Part shown: in pieces, positions 34,717 through 43,324 of the stretch
Numbering within the stretch: position 1 is the first letter of the stretch
Layout: every line of letters begins with the position of its first letter
From: Lachnoclostridium edouardi
GTDB taxonomy: Bacteria; Bacillota; Clostridia; Lachnospirales; Lachnospiraceae
DNA length: 58,559 nucleotides
Assembly: GCF_900240245.1 (NCBI RefSeq)
Contig: NZ_OESQ01000001.1
Span: forward strand, 2,665,720 to 2,724,278
Reading direction: 5' to 3'
Notes under the pieces: generated by a model
What the model saw: only the letters and a program-made list of their open reading frames with translations
What the model was told of the DNA's origin: nothing
Databases searched by the model: none
Position numbers and translations under genes: made by a program

Positions 34717-35706
34717 ATGGCAAGACCAGTTACAATATTTACAGGACAATGGGCGGACTTAGGTTTGGAGGAGATGTGCAGCCTGGCAAAGCAGATGGGA
34801 TATCAAGGTCTGGAAATAGCTACATGGGGACAGCTGAATGTGAGAAAGGCCGCAGAGGATCCTGATTATGTGGCCCAAGTAAAAAATACGCTGGAAAAAT
34901 ACGGACTTGGCTGCTGGGCCATAGGCGCCCACCTTCCGGGACAGTGTGTAGGAGACTTGTGGGATTCCAGGCTGGACGGCTTTGCCCCTGCCGAATTGGC
35001 AGGAAAGCCAGAAGAAATTAGAGCCTGGGGCATTGAGGAAATGAAGTATGCGGCAAGAGCCGCAAAGGCAATGGGAGTAAAGGTAGTTACTGGATTTATG
35101 GGCTCTCCGATATGGAAATTCTGGTATTCCTTCCCTCAGACCTCTGAAGAAATGGTAAATGCCGGGTATGAGGAAATAAAAAGACTTTGGACTCCTATTC
35201 TGGATGAATTTGACAAATGCGGAGTAAAATTTGCTTTGGAAGTTCACCCTACAGAAATCGCTTTTGACTACTACAGCACAAAGAAGCTTTTGGAGGTATT
35301 TGAGTACAGAGAAACCTTAGGCATTAATTTTGATCCCAGCCATCTGCTGTGGCAGGGAATAAATCCTGCTGTTTTCCTTTACGATTTTGCAGACAGGGTG
35401 TATCATGTTCATATTAAGGACGTAGCTGTAAACCTGGACGGAAGAAACGGAATTTTAGGCTCTCACATTACCTTTGGAGATCCTAGAAGAGGATGGAACT
35501 TTGTATCTCCAGGTCACGGGGATGTGGATTTTGATAAGATTATCCGCGTGCTCAATGATAAAAAATACGACGGACCTCTTTCTATTGAGTGGGAGGACAG
35601 CGGAATGGAACGTGTATTCGGCGGCACAGAGGCCTGTGAATTTACAAAGAAAATTAATTTCTCCCCGTCAGACATTGCTTTTGACGACGCTTTAAAAACA
35701 GATTGA
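34717..35706 (+). CDS. Sugar phosphate isomerase/epimerase (AP-endonuclease-2-like TIM barrel)
   Basis: This 329-residue TIM-barrel protein has VTIFTGQWADLGLEEMCSLA at the start, YQGLEIATWG, the metal-site strands KFALEVHPTEIAFD and GINFDPSHLLWQG, YHVHIKDVAV, and LSIEWEDSGM near the end. It belongs to the IolE/IolI-like epimerase group that travels with Gfo/Idh/MocA dehydrogenases. The likely chemistry is epimerisation, isomerisation or dehydration of a keto-sugar. ATG at 34717 follows CAGGAGG. Confidence 0.85.
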   Translation: MARPVTIFTGQWADLGLEEMCSLAKQMGYQGLEIATWGQLNVRKAAEDPDYVAQVKNTLEKYGLGCWAIGAHLPGQCVGDLWDSRLDGFAPAELAGKPEEIRAWGIEEMKYAARAAKAMGVKVVTGFMGSPIWKFWYSFPQTSEEMVNAGYEEIKRLWTPILDEFDKCGVKFALEVHPTEIAFDYYSTKKLLEVFEYRETLGINFDPSHLLWQGINPAVFLYDFADRVYHVHIKDVAVNLDGRNGILGSHITFGDPRRGWNFVSPGHGDVDFDKIIRVLNDKKYDGPLSIEWEDSGMERVFGGTEACEFTKKINFSPSDIAFDDALKTD

Positions 35707-35719
35707 GAAAGGACATAAT

Positions 35720-36574
35720 ATGTTAGCGAATTTAAATGATGTATTAATTCCCGCCAAAAAAGGAAAATATGCTGTGGGACTTTTTAATACTGTAAATATG
35801 GAGCAGGCCAGAGGGGTGATTGCCGCTGCTGAAGAGCTGCAGTCCCCTGTTATTATTGGAACCGCAGAGATTTTGCTGCCTTTTGGCCCCTTAGAGGAAT
35901 TATCTTATCTTTTAATTCCAATGGCTAAGAAGGCCAAAGTGCCGGTGGTGGTTCACTTAGACCACGGATTAAAGGCTGAAACCTGCAGGCAGGCTTTAGA
36001 GCTGGGATTTACCTCTGTTATGTATGACTGTTCCACAGAAGGGTACGAAGAGAATGTGCGCCGCGTTAAGGAAATCGCCTGTCTGGCCCACAGTCAGGGA
36101 GCCACAATAGAGGCAGAACTTGGCCATGTGGGAGATAATCCAAGCTCTGCAGAGGGAGATCACATTTTAGACGATGCTTCCAAGTATTATACTGACCCGA
36201 ACCAGGCCAGAGATTTTGTAAACAGAACAGAGGCGGACGCTTTAGCTATTGCAGTAGGAACTGCCCACGGGGCATACAAGCTGCCGCCAAAGCTGGATTT
36301 TAACAGAATTCAGACAATTGGGGAAATGATAGATTGTCCTTTAGTTCTCCACGGCGGCTCCGGGCTGACAGATTATGATTTTCAGGAAGCTGTCAGAATG
36401 GGAATCAGCAAGGTAAACATATTTACAGACATGAATTTAGCCGGCGCCAAGGCTATGGCAGAGGCATATGGTCCTGGTAAGGGACTGACAGATTTAATTC
36501 CCTTTGGGGTGGAAGCCACAAAAGAAGCTGTAAAAGAAAAAATGAAGCTGTTTGGCTCAGCCGGAAAGGGCTGA
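35720..36574 (+). CDS. Class II ketose-bisphosphate aldolase
   Basis: This 284-residue aldolase belongs to the fructose/tagatose-bisphosphate class II family. It has AVGLFNTVNMEQARGVIAAA, the zinc site VVHLDHGLKAE, EAELGHVGDN, the second His in VGTAHGAYK and the third in LVLHGGSGL. It cleaves a phosphorylated ketose to DHAP (or another C3 unit) and an aldehyde. It is the last gene of the operon, 13 bases after the epimerase, and a terminator follows. It supports a route of isomerase, kinase and aldolase. Confidence 0.88.
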   Translation: MLANLNDVLIPAKKGKYAVGLFNTVNMEQARGVIAAAEELQSPVIIGTAEILLPFGPLEELSYLLIPMAKKAKVPVVVHLDHGLKAETCRQALELGFTSVMYDCSTEGYEENVRRVKEIACLAHSQGATIEAELGHVGDNPSSAEGDHILDDASKYYTDPNQARDFVNRTEADALAIAVGTAHGAYKLPPKLDFNRIQTIGEMIDCPLVLHGGSGLTDYDFQEAVRMGISKVNIFTDMNLAGAKAMAEAYGPGKGLTDLIPFGVEATKEAVKEKMKLFGSAGKG

Positions 36575-36582
36575 GAAGGGGC

Positions 36583-36633
36583 GGCGCAAAATGGAAAAGC
36601 CGGGAGGGCCTATCATTTTGCGCCTTCTTTTTT
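36583..36633 (+). terminator. Intrinsic terminator of the sugar cluster
   Basis: GGCGCAAAATG (36583-36593) pairs perfectly with CATTTTGCGCC (36614-36624), and TTCTTTTTTT follows. Confidence 0.85.
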
Positions 36634-36708
36634 TATGTTCCAGTAGATTAATTTTCAGGATAATGATAAAATAAGATTCTGACTGAAAATAGAGGGGATG
36701 CAAAGTTT

Positions 36709-38064
36709 ATGAGAAAAACAGTAGATTTGCTCAATGGAAATATTGTCAAATCTTTGACAGAACTAGCTGTTCCTATTATGGCCACGTCTATGGTTCAGAT
36801 GGCTTACAATTTGACGGATATGGCCTGGATTGGAAGAATCGGAAGCGCTGCTGTTACTTCCGTGGGAGCTGCGGGAATGTATACATGGCTGTCCCAGGGC
36901 GTTGTGATGCTGGCCAGAATGGGAGGTCAGGTGAAAGTAGCCCATTCTCTAGGAGAGGGCAAAAAGAAAAAGGCGGTGCAGTACGGAAGAGGGGCTATTC
37001 AGCTGGCGATTGTGCTGGCTGTAATATACGGAATTATTATGAATCTATTTACGCCTCAGCTGATTGGATTTTTTGGACTGCAGACAGACAAAATTGTGGG
37101 GGACGCAGTAATTTATTTAAGAATCGCCGGCGGATTAATTATATTTGCATATTTAAACCAGACTTTAACCGGCCTGTTTACAGCTATCGGAAACAGCAGG
37201 GCGCCTTTTACAGCCAACTGCGTAGGCTTATTGTGCAATATGGTTATGGACCCCATATTGATTTTTGGAATCGGGCCTTTTCCCAGAATGGAGGCTGCAG
37301 GAGCGGCCGCCGCTACTGTTATGGCCCAGGCTGTAGTTACTTTCGTAATGTTTTTAATGGCTAAAAAAGATCAAATATTATTTAATAAAATTAAGCTGTG
37401 GGAGAAAACGCCGTTCCCATATTTTGTAACAATGATCAAAATTGGTCTGCCTACTTCTGTGCAGGACATGCTGTACTGTACCATTTCCATGCTTTTAACC
37501 AGAATGGTAGCCTCCTGGGGAGATACGGCTGTGGCCGTGCAGAGAGTAGGAGGGCAGATTGAATCTATTTCCTGGATGACGGCAGAAGGCTTCGGAACTG
37601 CCTTAAATGCTTTTGTAGGTCAGAATTTCGGCGGAAAAAAGTATGACAGAATCAGAAAAGGTTATTTTACGGCGGCAGGACTGATTGCTGTCTGGGGATT
37701 ATTTACAACAGGACTTTTAGTATTTTTAAGCGAGCCTATTTTTCGTATTTTTATCCATGAGCCGGATGTCATCCCTCATGGAGTCAGCTATTTAAAGATT
37801 ATTGGATACGGTCAGCTGTTTATGTGCGTGGAGCTGATGACAGTAGGGGCGCTGGCCGGCCTTGGAAAAACATTTATCTGCTCTGCCATCAGCATCACTT
37901 TAACATCATCCAGAATTCCTTTGGCCTTATTGTTTGGAGCAACAGCCTTGGGCCTTAACGGTATTTGGTGGGCTTTAACTACATCCAGCATTTTAAAAGG
38001 AATTACATTCTTCCTGACATTTGTCTTTATTCTCAGCAGACTGCCGGATAAAAAGACAGAATAA
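36709..38064 (+). CDS. MATE family efflux transporter
   Basis: This 451-residue MATE protein has LTELAVPIMATSMVQMAYNL at the N-terminus, FTANCVGLLCNMVMDPILIF, and the half-repeat GIGPFPRMEAAGAAAATVMA. It has about 12 membrane segments and is full length. It follows the sugar-cluster terminator, so it has its own promoter, probably within 36640-36700. It is the third MATE gene in the window and differs from the other two. The substrate is unknown. Confidence 0.88.
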   Translation: MRKTVDLLNGNIVKSLTELAVPIMATSMVQMAYNLTDMAWIGRIGSAAVTSVGAAGMYTWLSQGVVMLARMGGQVKVAHSLGEGKKKKAVQYGRGAIQLAIVLAVIYGIIMNLFTPQLIGFFGLQTDKIVGDAVIYLRIAGGLIIFAYLNQTLTGLFTAIGNSRAPFTANCVGLLCNMVMDPILIFGIGPFPRMEAAGAAAATVMAQAVVTFVMFLMAKKDQILFNKIKLWEKTPFPYFVTMIKIGLPTSVQDMLYCTISMLLTRMVASWGDTAVAVQRVGGQIESISWMTAEGFGTALNAFVGQNFGGKKYDRIRKGYFTAAGLIAVWGLFTTGLLVFLSEPIFRIFIHEPDVIPHGVSYLKIIGYGQLFMCVELMTVGALAGLGKTFICSAISITLTSSRIPLALLFGATALGLNGIWWALTTSSILKGITFFLTFVFILSRLPDKKTE

Positions 38065-38230
38065 GACAGAAAACCTGGAATATACTGGAAACAGCTGGAA
38101 AAAAAGCAAAAAAGGTATGGACGAAATCGACATTTTATGAGAAAATATAACCGAGTATGGCGTGAAATTTTCAATCATGCCAACTGGACAAATTACTTTT
38201 CGAAATTACATATTTGAAAGGAGTTTTAAC

Positions 38231-38923
38231 ATGATTTATTCACATGAAGTAGAAAAAATGTGTACAGTAGCACAGGGCGTTAATCATGGTGCTGCGCCAA
38301 TCCCAGAAGAAGCAAAATGGGTACAGTCTAAACAGGTTTCCGATATTTCCGGTTTAACACACGGTGTAGGCTGGTGTGCTCCACAGCAGGGCGCCTGTAA
38401 GCTGACTCTGAATGTAAAGGAAGGTATCATTCAGGAAGCATTGGTTGAGACTTTAGGATGTTCAGGTATGACACACTCTGCAGCTATGGCAGCAGAAATT
38501 TTGCCAGGCAGAACTGTGTTAGAAGCTTTAAATACAGACCTTGTCTGTGATGCAATCAACACTGCTATGAGAGAATTATTCTTACAGATCGTTTACGGAA
38601 GAACACAGAGCGCTTTCTCTGAGGACGGACTTCCAATCGGCGCTGGTCTGGAGGATTTAGGAAAAGGACTTCGCTCTCAGGTTGGTACTATGTACGGTAC
38701 ATTAAAGAAAGGTCCTCGTTACCTGGAGATGGCAGAAGGCTATGTAACAGGTATTGCTCTTGACGCTGACGATCAGATCATTGGTTATCAGTATGTAAAC
38801 CTTGGAAAGATGACAGATTTCATTAAGAAAGGCGACGACGCCAACACAGCTTATGAAAAAGCAAAAGGACAGTACGGCCGCGTTGCTGACGCTGTTAAGA
38901 TCATTGACCCAAGAGAAGAATAA
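38231..38923 (+). CDS. NifU-like iron-sulfur scaffold family protein (GGGtGRT partner)
   Basis: This 230-residue protein has three Cys in a NifU/IscU-like arrangement: GVGWCAPQQGACKL and ETLGCSGMTHSAAMAAE. The last matches the L-G-C-S loop of Fe-S scaffolds. It is much longer than IscU, and the C-terminal half is not part of that fold. In Clostridia this gene commonly sits just before the GGGtGRT gene, as here (75-base gap). The codon choice is highly regular, which suggests high expression. The function is not established. ATG at 38231 follows GAAAGGAG. Confidence 0.75.
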   Translation: MIYSHEVEKMCTVAQGVNHGAAPIPEEAKWVQSKQVSDISGLTHGVGWCAPQQGACKLTLNVKEGIIQEALVETLGCSGMTHSAAMAAEILPGRTVLEALNTDLVCDAINTAMRELFLQIVYGRTQSAFSEDGLPIGAGLEDLGKGLRSQVGTMYGTLKKGPRYLEMAEGYVTGIALDADDQIIGYQYVNLGKMTDFIKKGDDANTAYEKAKGQYGRVADAVKIIDPREE

Positions 38924-38998
38924 TCACAGATATAACTGCTGATACATACAAGTAAAAGGTTAAGAGTTAATTGATAATTTAAGGAGGATAATAGAATC

Positions 38999-40009
38999 AT
39001 GGCATTATTTGAATCTTATGAGAGAAGAATTGACAAAATCAATTCTGTATTAAATAGCTATGGAATTGCTTCCATTGAAGAAGCTGAAAAAATTACAAAA
39101 GACGCTGGTCTGGACGTATATGATATGGTTAAGAAAATCCAGCCAATCTGTTTTGAGAATGCTTGCTGGGCATACATTGTAGGCGCTGCAATCGCAATCA
39201 AAAAAGACTGCAAGAGAGCTGCTGACGCTGCTGCAGCTATCGGTGAAGGCCTTCAGGCTTTCTGTATCCCAGGTTCTGTTGCTGACCAGAGAAAGGTTGG
39301 TTTAGGACATGGAAACTTAGGAAAAATGCTTCTGGAAGAAGAGACAGACTGCTTCTGCTTCCTGGCAGGCCACGAGTCCTTTGCTGCTGCAGAGGGCGCT
39401 ATCGGTATTGCAGAGAAGGCAAATAAGGTTCGTAAAAAACCTCTTCGCGTTATCCTGAACGGTTTAGGAAAAGACGCTGCTCAGATTATCGCAAGAATCA
39501 ACGGATTTACATATGTTGAGACAGAGATGGATTACTATACAGGGGAAGTAAAAGAAGTATTCCGCAAGGCATATTCTGATGGACTTCGCGCAAAGGTTAA
39601 CTGCTACGGCGCTAACGATGTACGTGAAGGCGTAGCTATCATGTGGAAAGAGGGCGTAGACGTTTCTATTACAGGTAACTCTACAAACCCAACTCGTTTC
39701 CAGCATCCAGTAGCAGGTACATACAAGAAGGAATGTGTAGAAGCAGGAAAGAAATACTTCTCCGTAGCTTCCGGCGGCGGTACAGGCCGTACACTTCACC
39801 CAGACAACATGGCAGCAGGTCCAGCTTCCTACGGTATGACAGATACATTAGGACGTATGCACTCTGACGCACAGTTCGCTGGTTCCTCTTCTGTTCCAGC
39901 TCATGTGGAGATGATGGGCCTGATCGGCGCAGGTAATAACCCGATGGTTGGTATGACTGTGGCAGTGGCAGTTGCCATTGAGGAGGCAGCTAAGGAAGGG
40001 AAGTTCTAA
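38999..40009 (+). CDS. GGGtGRT protein (conserved, uncharacterised)
   Basis: This 336-residue protein carries the family-defining motif ASGGGTGRTLHP at about residue 260. It also has GLGHGNLGKMLLEEE, AGHESFAAAEGAIGIAEKA and a Gly-rich C-terminus MMGLIGAGNNPMVGMTVAVA. It is annotated in many Clostridia as GGGtGRT protein with no known function. The Gly-rich loops suggest nucleotide or cofactor binding. Highly biased codons and a strong AAGGAGG site suggest an abundant protein. It pairs with the NifU-like gene upstream, which suggests an Fe-S-linked role. Confidence 0.85.
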   Translation: MALFESYERRIDKINSVLNSYGIASIEEAEKITKDAGLDVYDMVKKIQPICFENACWAYIVGAAIAIKKDCKRAADAAAAIGEGLQAFCIPGSVADQRKVGLGHGNLGKMLLEEETDCFCFLAGHESFAAAEGAIGIAEKANKVRKKPLRVILNGLGKDAAQIIARINGFTYVETEMDYYTGEVKEVFRKAYSDGLRAKVNCYGANDVREGVAIMWKEGVDVSITGNSTNPTRFQHPVAGTYKKECVEAGKKYFSVASGGGTGRTLHPDNMAAGPASYGMTDTLGRMHSDAQFAGSSSVPAHVEMMGLIGAGNNPMVGMTVAVAVAIEEAAKEGKF

Positions 40010-40086
40010 GAAAAACTGCTTAGAATAAGACTTTTTGAAGTTACTAAAAATTCTCGTGGAATAGGATTGGATTGCTGCAAGAAGAG

Positions 40087-40115
40087 TTGACATTTTCTTC
40101 TTTTTGCATTAATAT
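40087..40115 (+). promoter_or_regulatory. Strong orphan promoter beside the IS insertion
   Basis: TTGACA (40087-40092) and TAATAT (40110-40115) have 17-base spacing; an overlapping TATAAT is at 40113-40118. It points to the left end of the IS at 40161, with no gene in between. The insertion probably cut it off from whatever it drove. Confidence 0.55.
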
Positions 40116-40186
40116 AATATTAGCAGAGAAAAGCAGATGTGTTTCATTGGTGCACAAAGCGAAAGGGGCTGTAAAAAAACAGCTCT

Positions 40187-40224
40187 AAAAAAACGCTGAG
40201 GTCGTGAGATTTCAGCGTTTTTTT
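40187..40224 (+). terminator. Hairpin terminator in the left end of the IS
   Basis: AAAAAAACGCTGA (40187-40199) pairs with TCAGCGTTTTTTT (40212-40224), so the A-tract, stem and T-tract form a terminator just before the transposase start. It would block read-through transcription from outside into the transposase gene. Confidence 0.75.
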
Positions 40225-40237
40225 GGTATAATTAATT

Positions 40238-41824
40238 ATGCGACTAACTAAAAATACCAATAATAATTATACTGTAAGACAATTAAAATTACCATTAGAA
40301 ATTGAAAAATTAATTGATATTTCTGATCCTGTATATACTTTCTGCGAAGTAATGGATCACATTGACCTATCAGGATATTTTGTAGAGAAGGGATACAAAA
40401 CAGGTCGTCCAAGATGTGATGAACAAAAACTCCTCAAAGTAATACTCTTTGCTTTTATGGAACACGGAATCTGTTCTCTGAGAAATATTGAAAAACTCTG
40501 TAGAAATGATATCCGATACATGTACCTGCTTGATGGCATGAGACCCCCTTCCTTTGTTACTTTCGGCAACATCATCCGAAATGAACTTACAGATTCAATC
40601 GAACAGATTTTTTTGGATGTGAATACTTATATTTTTGAAAAAAACCAGGTGGATCTGGAACATACTTATATCGATGGTACTAAAATAGAGGCGAATGCGA
40701 ATCGATATACCTGGATATGGAAAAAATCTTGTACAAAAAATCGAGATAAGGTTTTTAAAAAGATTTCAATGCTGATCGAGGCCATGAACCAAAACGTGTT
40801 AAGCTATTTCGGTGTAAAGCTTCAAAAGAGGGAAGAGTATGCCATTGATTATGTTTGTGAACTGTTGGAAATGTACAAAAAAGAAACAGCTCTGAAGGAG
40901 TCCTCGTTTGTTTCCGGCTGTGGTCACAGAAAAAGTATTCAGCAAAAACAGTATCAGGAATTGCAGAGATATCTTGAACGCTTGAAAACATATGCACATC
41001 ATATAGAAATCTGTGGAGATGAAAGAAACAGTTATTCCAAAACAGACCATGATGCCACATTTATGCGTTTAAAAAGAGATTACATGGGAAATGATCAGCT
41101 GCTTCCAGCGTATAATCTCCAGACTGCTGTCTGTGATGAATACATTGCGGCAGTAGATGTAAAACACTATGCATCAGATATGGAATGCTTTGTTCCGCTG
41201 ATGGAGAAATTTAATGAAATGTACGGACATTACCCCAAATATCCAGTTGCCGATGCGGGATATGGTTCTTACAATAACGATCTTTATTGTGAAGAGCATG
41301 GGATGGAAAAGTATATGAAATTCACTATGTTCAAGAAAGAAACAACAGATAAGAAATATCATAAAGACCCATATCGTGCTGTAAACTTTGGAAGGGATGA
41401 ATCTGGGAACCCGATCTGCCCAAATGGCAAGAGATTTTACTTTAAAGGCAAACGTCATGTTTATAAGAATAAATATGGAAGAACAGAAGAACTCTATGAA
41501 TGTGAATCTTGAGATGGTTGCCAGCATAAAAAAGAATGCAGTTCAAAGGCCTCTGGTAATCGAACAATTCGCATGAATCAGGAATTGACAGCCATCCATC
41601 AGGAGGTGATCAAAAATCTTGAAACCACCCAAGGAAGTCTTTTAGGAATGAATCGAAGTATTCAGGCAGAAGGAACATTTGGGATTTTAAAGTGGGATAA
41701 ATCTTACAAAAGATTATTTCGGAGAGGCGAGAAAAACGTAATACTCGAAGTCACATTGATTTCGTGTGGCTTTAACCTTTATAAATATCATAATAAAAAG
41801 CGGAGACAAGAAATGGTTGCTTAA
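40238..41824 (+). pseudogene. IS1182-type transposase interrupted by one in-frame TGA
   Basis: The frame is open for 529 codons except for a single TGA at 41510-41512 (codon 425). The first part has the DDE-type features HTYIDGTKIEANANRYTW and YPVADAGYGSYNND. The part after the stop has the expected C-terminus, ASGNRTIRMNQEL, then QAEGTFGILKWD and FNLYKYHNKK. The TGA falls in ECES*DGCQHKKEC, where relatives have a Cys of a zinc-like cluster, so a TGT/TGC-to-TGA change is the simplest view. Without read-through the protein would lose its last catalytic Glu region. Confidence 0.8.
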
Positions 41825-41916
41825 AATGTAAAAGTTATACATATAGCTTTATTAAGTGTACGTTTTTTTACATATAAGATCAGAAATCATGTTCATATAA
41901 CAGATATTGAAACAAG

Positions 41917-41955
41917 GAATCGCCAGAACCGGCATTTGCCGGAACTGGCAATTCC
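41917..41955. repeat. Imperfect 19-bp palindrome near the right end of the IS
   Basis: GGAATCGCCAGAACCGGCA and TGCCGGAACTGGCAATTCC form a long hairpin with 16 of 19 pairs matching. It is part of the IS, just inside the right inverted repeat, and may end transcription of the transposase. Confidence 0.6.
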
Positions 41956-42025
41956 TAATTAAGGACTTATTTTACAGCCCCTTTCTTTTTCCTTTTGAAG
42001 AGGAATAACTTAGGTTGGCTGTTGG

Positions 42026-42121
42026 TTATTTATCTCCGTCCAACCATTTACAAATATAGTAGCAAACTATACCTGCCACAACAGAGATAAAAAAAGCAGA
42101 TATGTAATCTATTGGTCGCAC
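42026..42121 (-). CDS. Small hydrophobic membrane peptide (possible type I toxin-like)
   Basis: The minus strand encodes a 31-residue peptide, from GTG at 42121, with one membrane helix (ISAFFISVVAGIVCYYICKW) and the charged end LDGDK. Many clostridial mobile or intergenic regions have such peptides with a C-terminal CKWLDGDK-like end. The GTG overlaps the GGAGG site, so the start is odd; an upstream site may be used, and the same frame is open up to 42211. It lies 40 bases from the right end of the IS. The size and shape fit a type I toxin, but no antisense RNA is shown. Confidence 0.45.
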   Translation of the reverse strand: MRPIDYISAFFISVVAGIVCYYICKWLDGDK

Positions 42122-42234
42122 CTCCTTCCTGCTGGAAAGAGATAAGCCTCTCCCCTTTCCGCAAGACTCGGAACGGATAGAGAGCTGCCGCCTGTTCGGC
42201 TGCCCAGGCAAGTATATTATGTTGTCAGAGTGCG

Positions 42235-42264
42235 CCCCCTGGCTCGCTCCAAGGGGGAGTTTTT
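42235..42264. terminator. GC-rich hairpin with T run
   Basis: CCCCCTGG (42235-42242) pairs with CCAAGGGGG (42249-42257, one bulged A), and GTTTTT follows. On the plus strand it would end transcription coming from the IS side. Confidence 0.5.
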
Positions 42265-42268
42265 GCTG

Positions 42269-42526
42269 TTAAACTATCTTATTTGCTGTCACATATTCTG
42301 TGAAATCTATTTCTGTTTCATTGCCTTTTGATGTAAAAACGCCAATCCAATGACCGCACATGTTAGTATTTTCCATATCAAATTCCCAACGTTTATATGG
42401 TTCTACAGCAGTAACAGTAAATAGAGTAGCGTAATTTTTAATCACTTTGTATAACAGTTTTGATATTGGATGTGGCCATTGATATCACATCCCTTCATAT
42501 TCCAAATTGTCTTTATGCACATTAGA
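42269..42526 (-). pseudogene. C-terminal relic of a SRPBCC-family protein
   Basis: The minus strand reads 71 residues to a TAA at 42269, including LFTVTAVEPYKRWEFDMENT and GHWIGVFTSKGNETEIDFTE, a pattern of SRPBCC/START-like (YndB-type) proteins. Upstream in the same frame lie a TGA (42485-42487) and a TAG (42527-42529), and no full N-terminal half is found. It is a gene fragment left beside the IS insertion. From 42530 to 42697 I see nothing else. Confidence 0.6.
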
Positions 42527-42697
42527 CTATGAGATGCTGCTAATATCAAATATGGTTTTTGTTTTTATCTTTTGTTTACTTATTTCCCGGTTTATCCTAT
42601 AATGAAAAAAGGCAGCCGCTGAATGCAAAAAAAGGATAGCCTTATATATAAAAATAAGGCGGACAGCATATTGGGCAATCAGGGGGAATAGGCTTTT

Positions 42698-43312
42698 TCA
42701 GCGCCTTTTCCAGGCCTCCGCCTCTTCCAGATTTCTACAGCCATATTTTTCCACTGTATATTCCATGGTAAGTAAAACAAGGTTTTTTCCTGCGGCAGCC
42801 AGTTCTTTTATATAATCTAAATAGACGGAAAGTGTTTGGTGGGAATATGTGCAGAGCTCGCCCCAAAGGTAAGTTTCAAAGGAAGCATTTCCTGCGGCAG
42901 CCTGCTCTTTTTTTACAGCCCTGTTTCCTGACGAGACCTTAGGGTAGGCAGCTTTATATTCCTCCATCCAGGTTAGCTGGATTTGAAGAATTTGGTTAAT
43001 TATAGATTGATTTTCCTCGGGAACAGCTGGCAGGAGATGACATATATTTTTAAATTGCTGTGGGGCGGTATCCTTCATCATCCAGGCATATTTTTCCATA
43101 ACAGGATTTCTGCCTTCTGCTTTAGCCTTCTTCAGATCATTTAGGTAACAATTAATAAGAGTCTCCGGCCAGGCATCAAACTGGCTTTTCCTCATAATAT
43201 AAAAGGTGTGTGGAGTATTTTGGCAGTCTGCTCTGCCGCCCTCATTTTGCACCTGCTGAAAAAAGTCCCATTCCAGCTGCACCATATAATTTCTTTTTTC
43301 TTCTAAAGTCAT
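42698..43312 (-). CDS. DUF4125 family protein
   Basis: This 204-residue protein fits the DUF4125 family: LEWDFFQQVQNEGGRADCQN near the start, FYIMRKSQFDAWPETLINCY, MEKYAWMMKDTAPQQF in the middle and a helical C-terminus with MEYTVEKYG. No function is known. It is mostly helical, with no signal peptide. It is the last gene of a minus-strand operon (TPR protein, DUF4037 protein, DUF4125 protein), 12 bases after the DUF4037 gene, an order repeated in other Clostridia. Confidence 0.75.
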   Translation of the reverse strand: MTLEEKRNYMVQLEWDFFQQVQNEGGRADCQNTPHTFYIMRKSQFDAWPETLINCYLNDLKKAKAEGRNPVMEKYAWMMKDTAPQQFKNICHLLPAVPEENQSIINQILQIQLTWMEEYKAAYPKVSSGNRAVKKEQAAAGNASFETYLWGELCTYSHQTLSVYLDYIKELAAAGKNLVLLTMEYTVEKYGCRNLEEAEAWKRR

Positions 43313-43324
43313 TTTATATTTCTC

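Larger units (their letters stand above)
40161..41985 (+). mobile_element. IS1182-type insertion sequence
   Basis: The element is bounded by perfect 16-bp inverted repeats, GAAAGGGGCTGTAAAA at 40161-40176 and its reverse complement at 41970-41985. Each end has an internal hairpin, and a single transposase lies between them. I see no clear direct target duplication; the flanking GAAA and TTTC are part of the inverted symmetry, so a palindromic target is possible. It lies between the GGGtGRT gene and a set of decayed small genes. Confidence 0.8.

Noticed and set aside
41510..41512. Selenocysteine in the transposase
   Set aside because: No SECIS-like hairpin could be confirmed after the TGA, and selD here belongs to the molybdenum hydroxylase set. 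A nonsense change is simpler.
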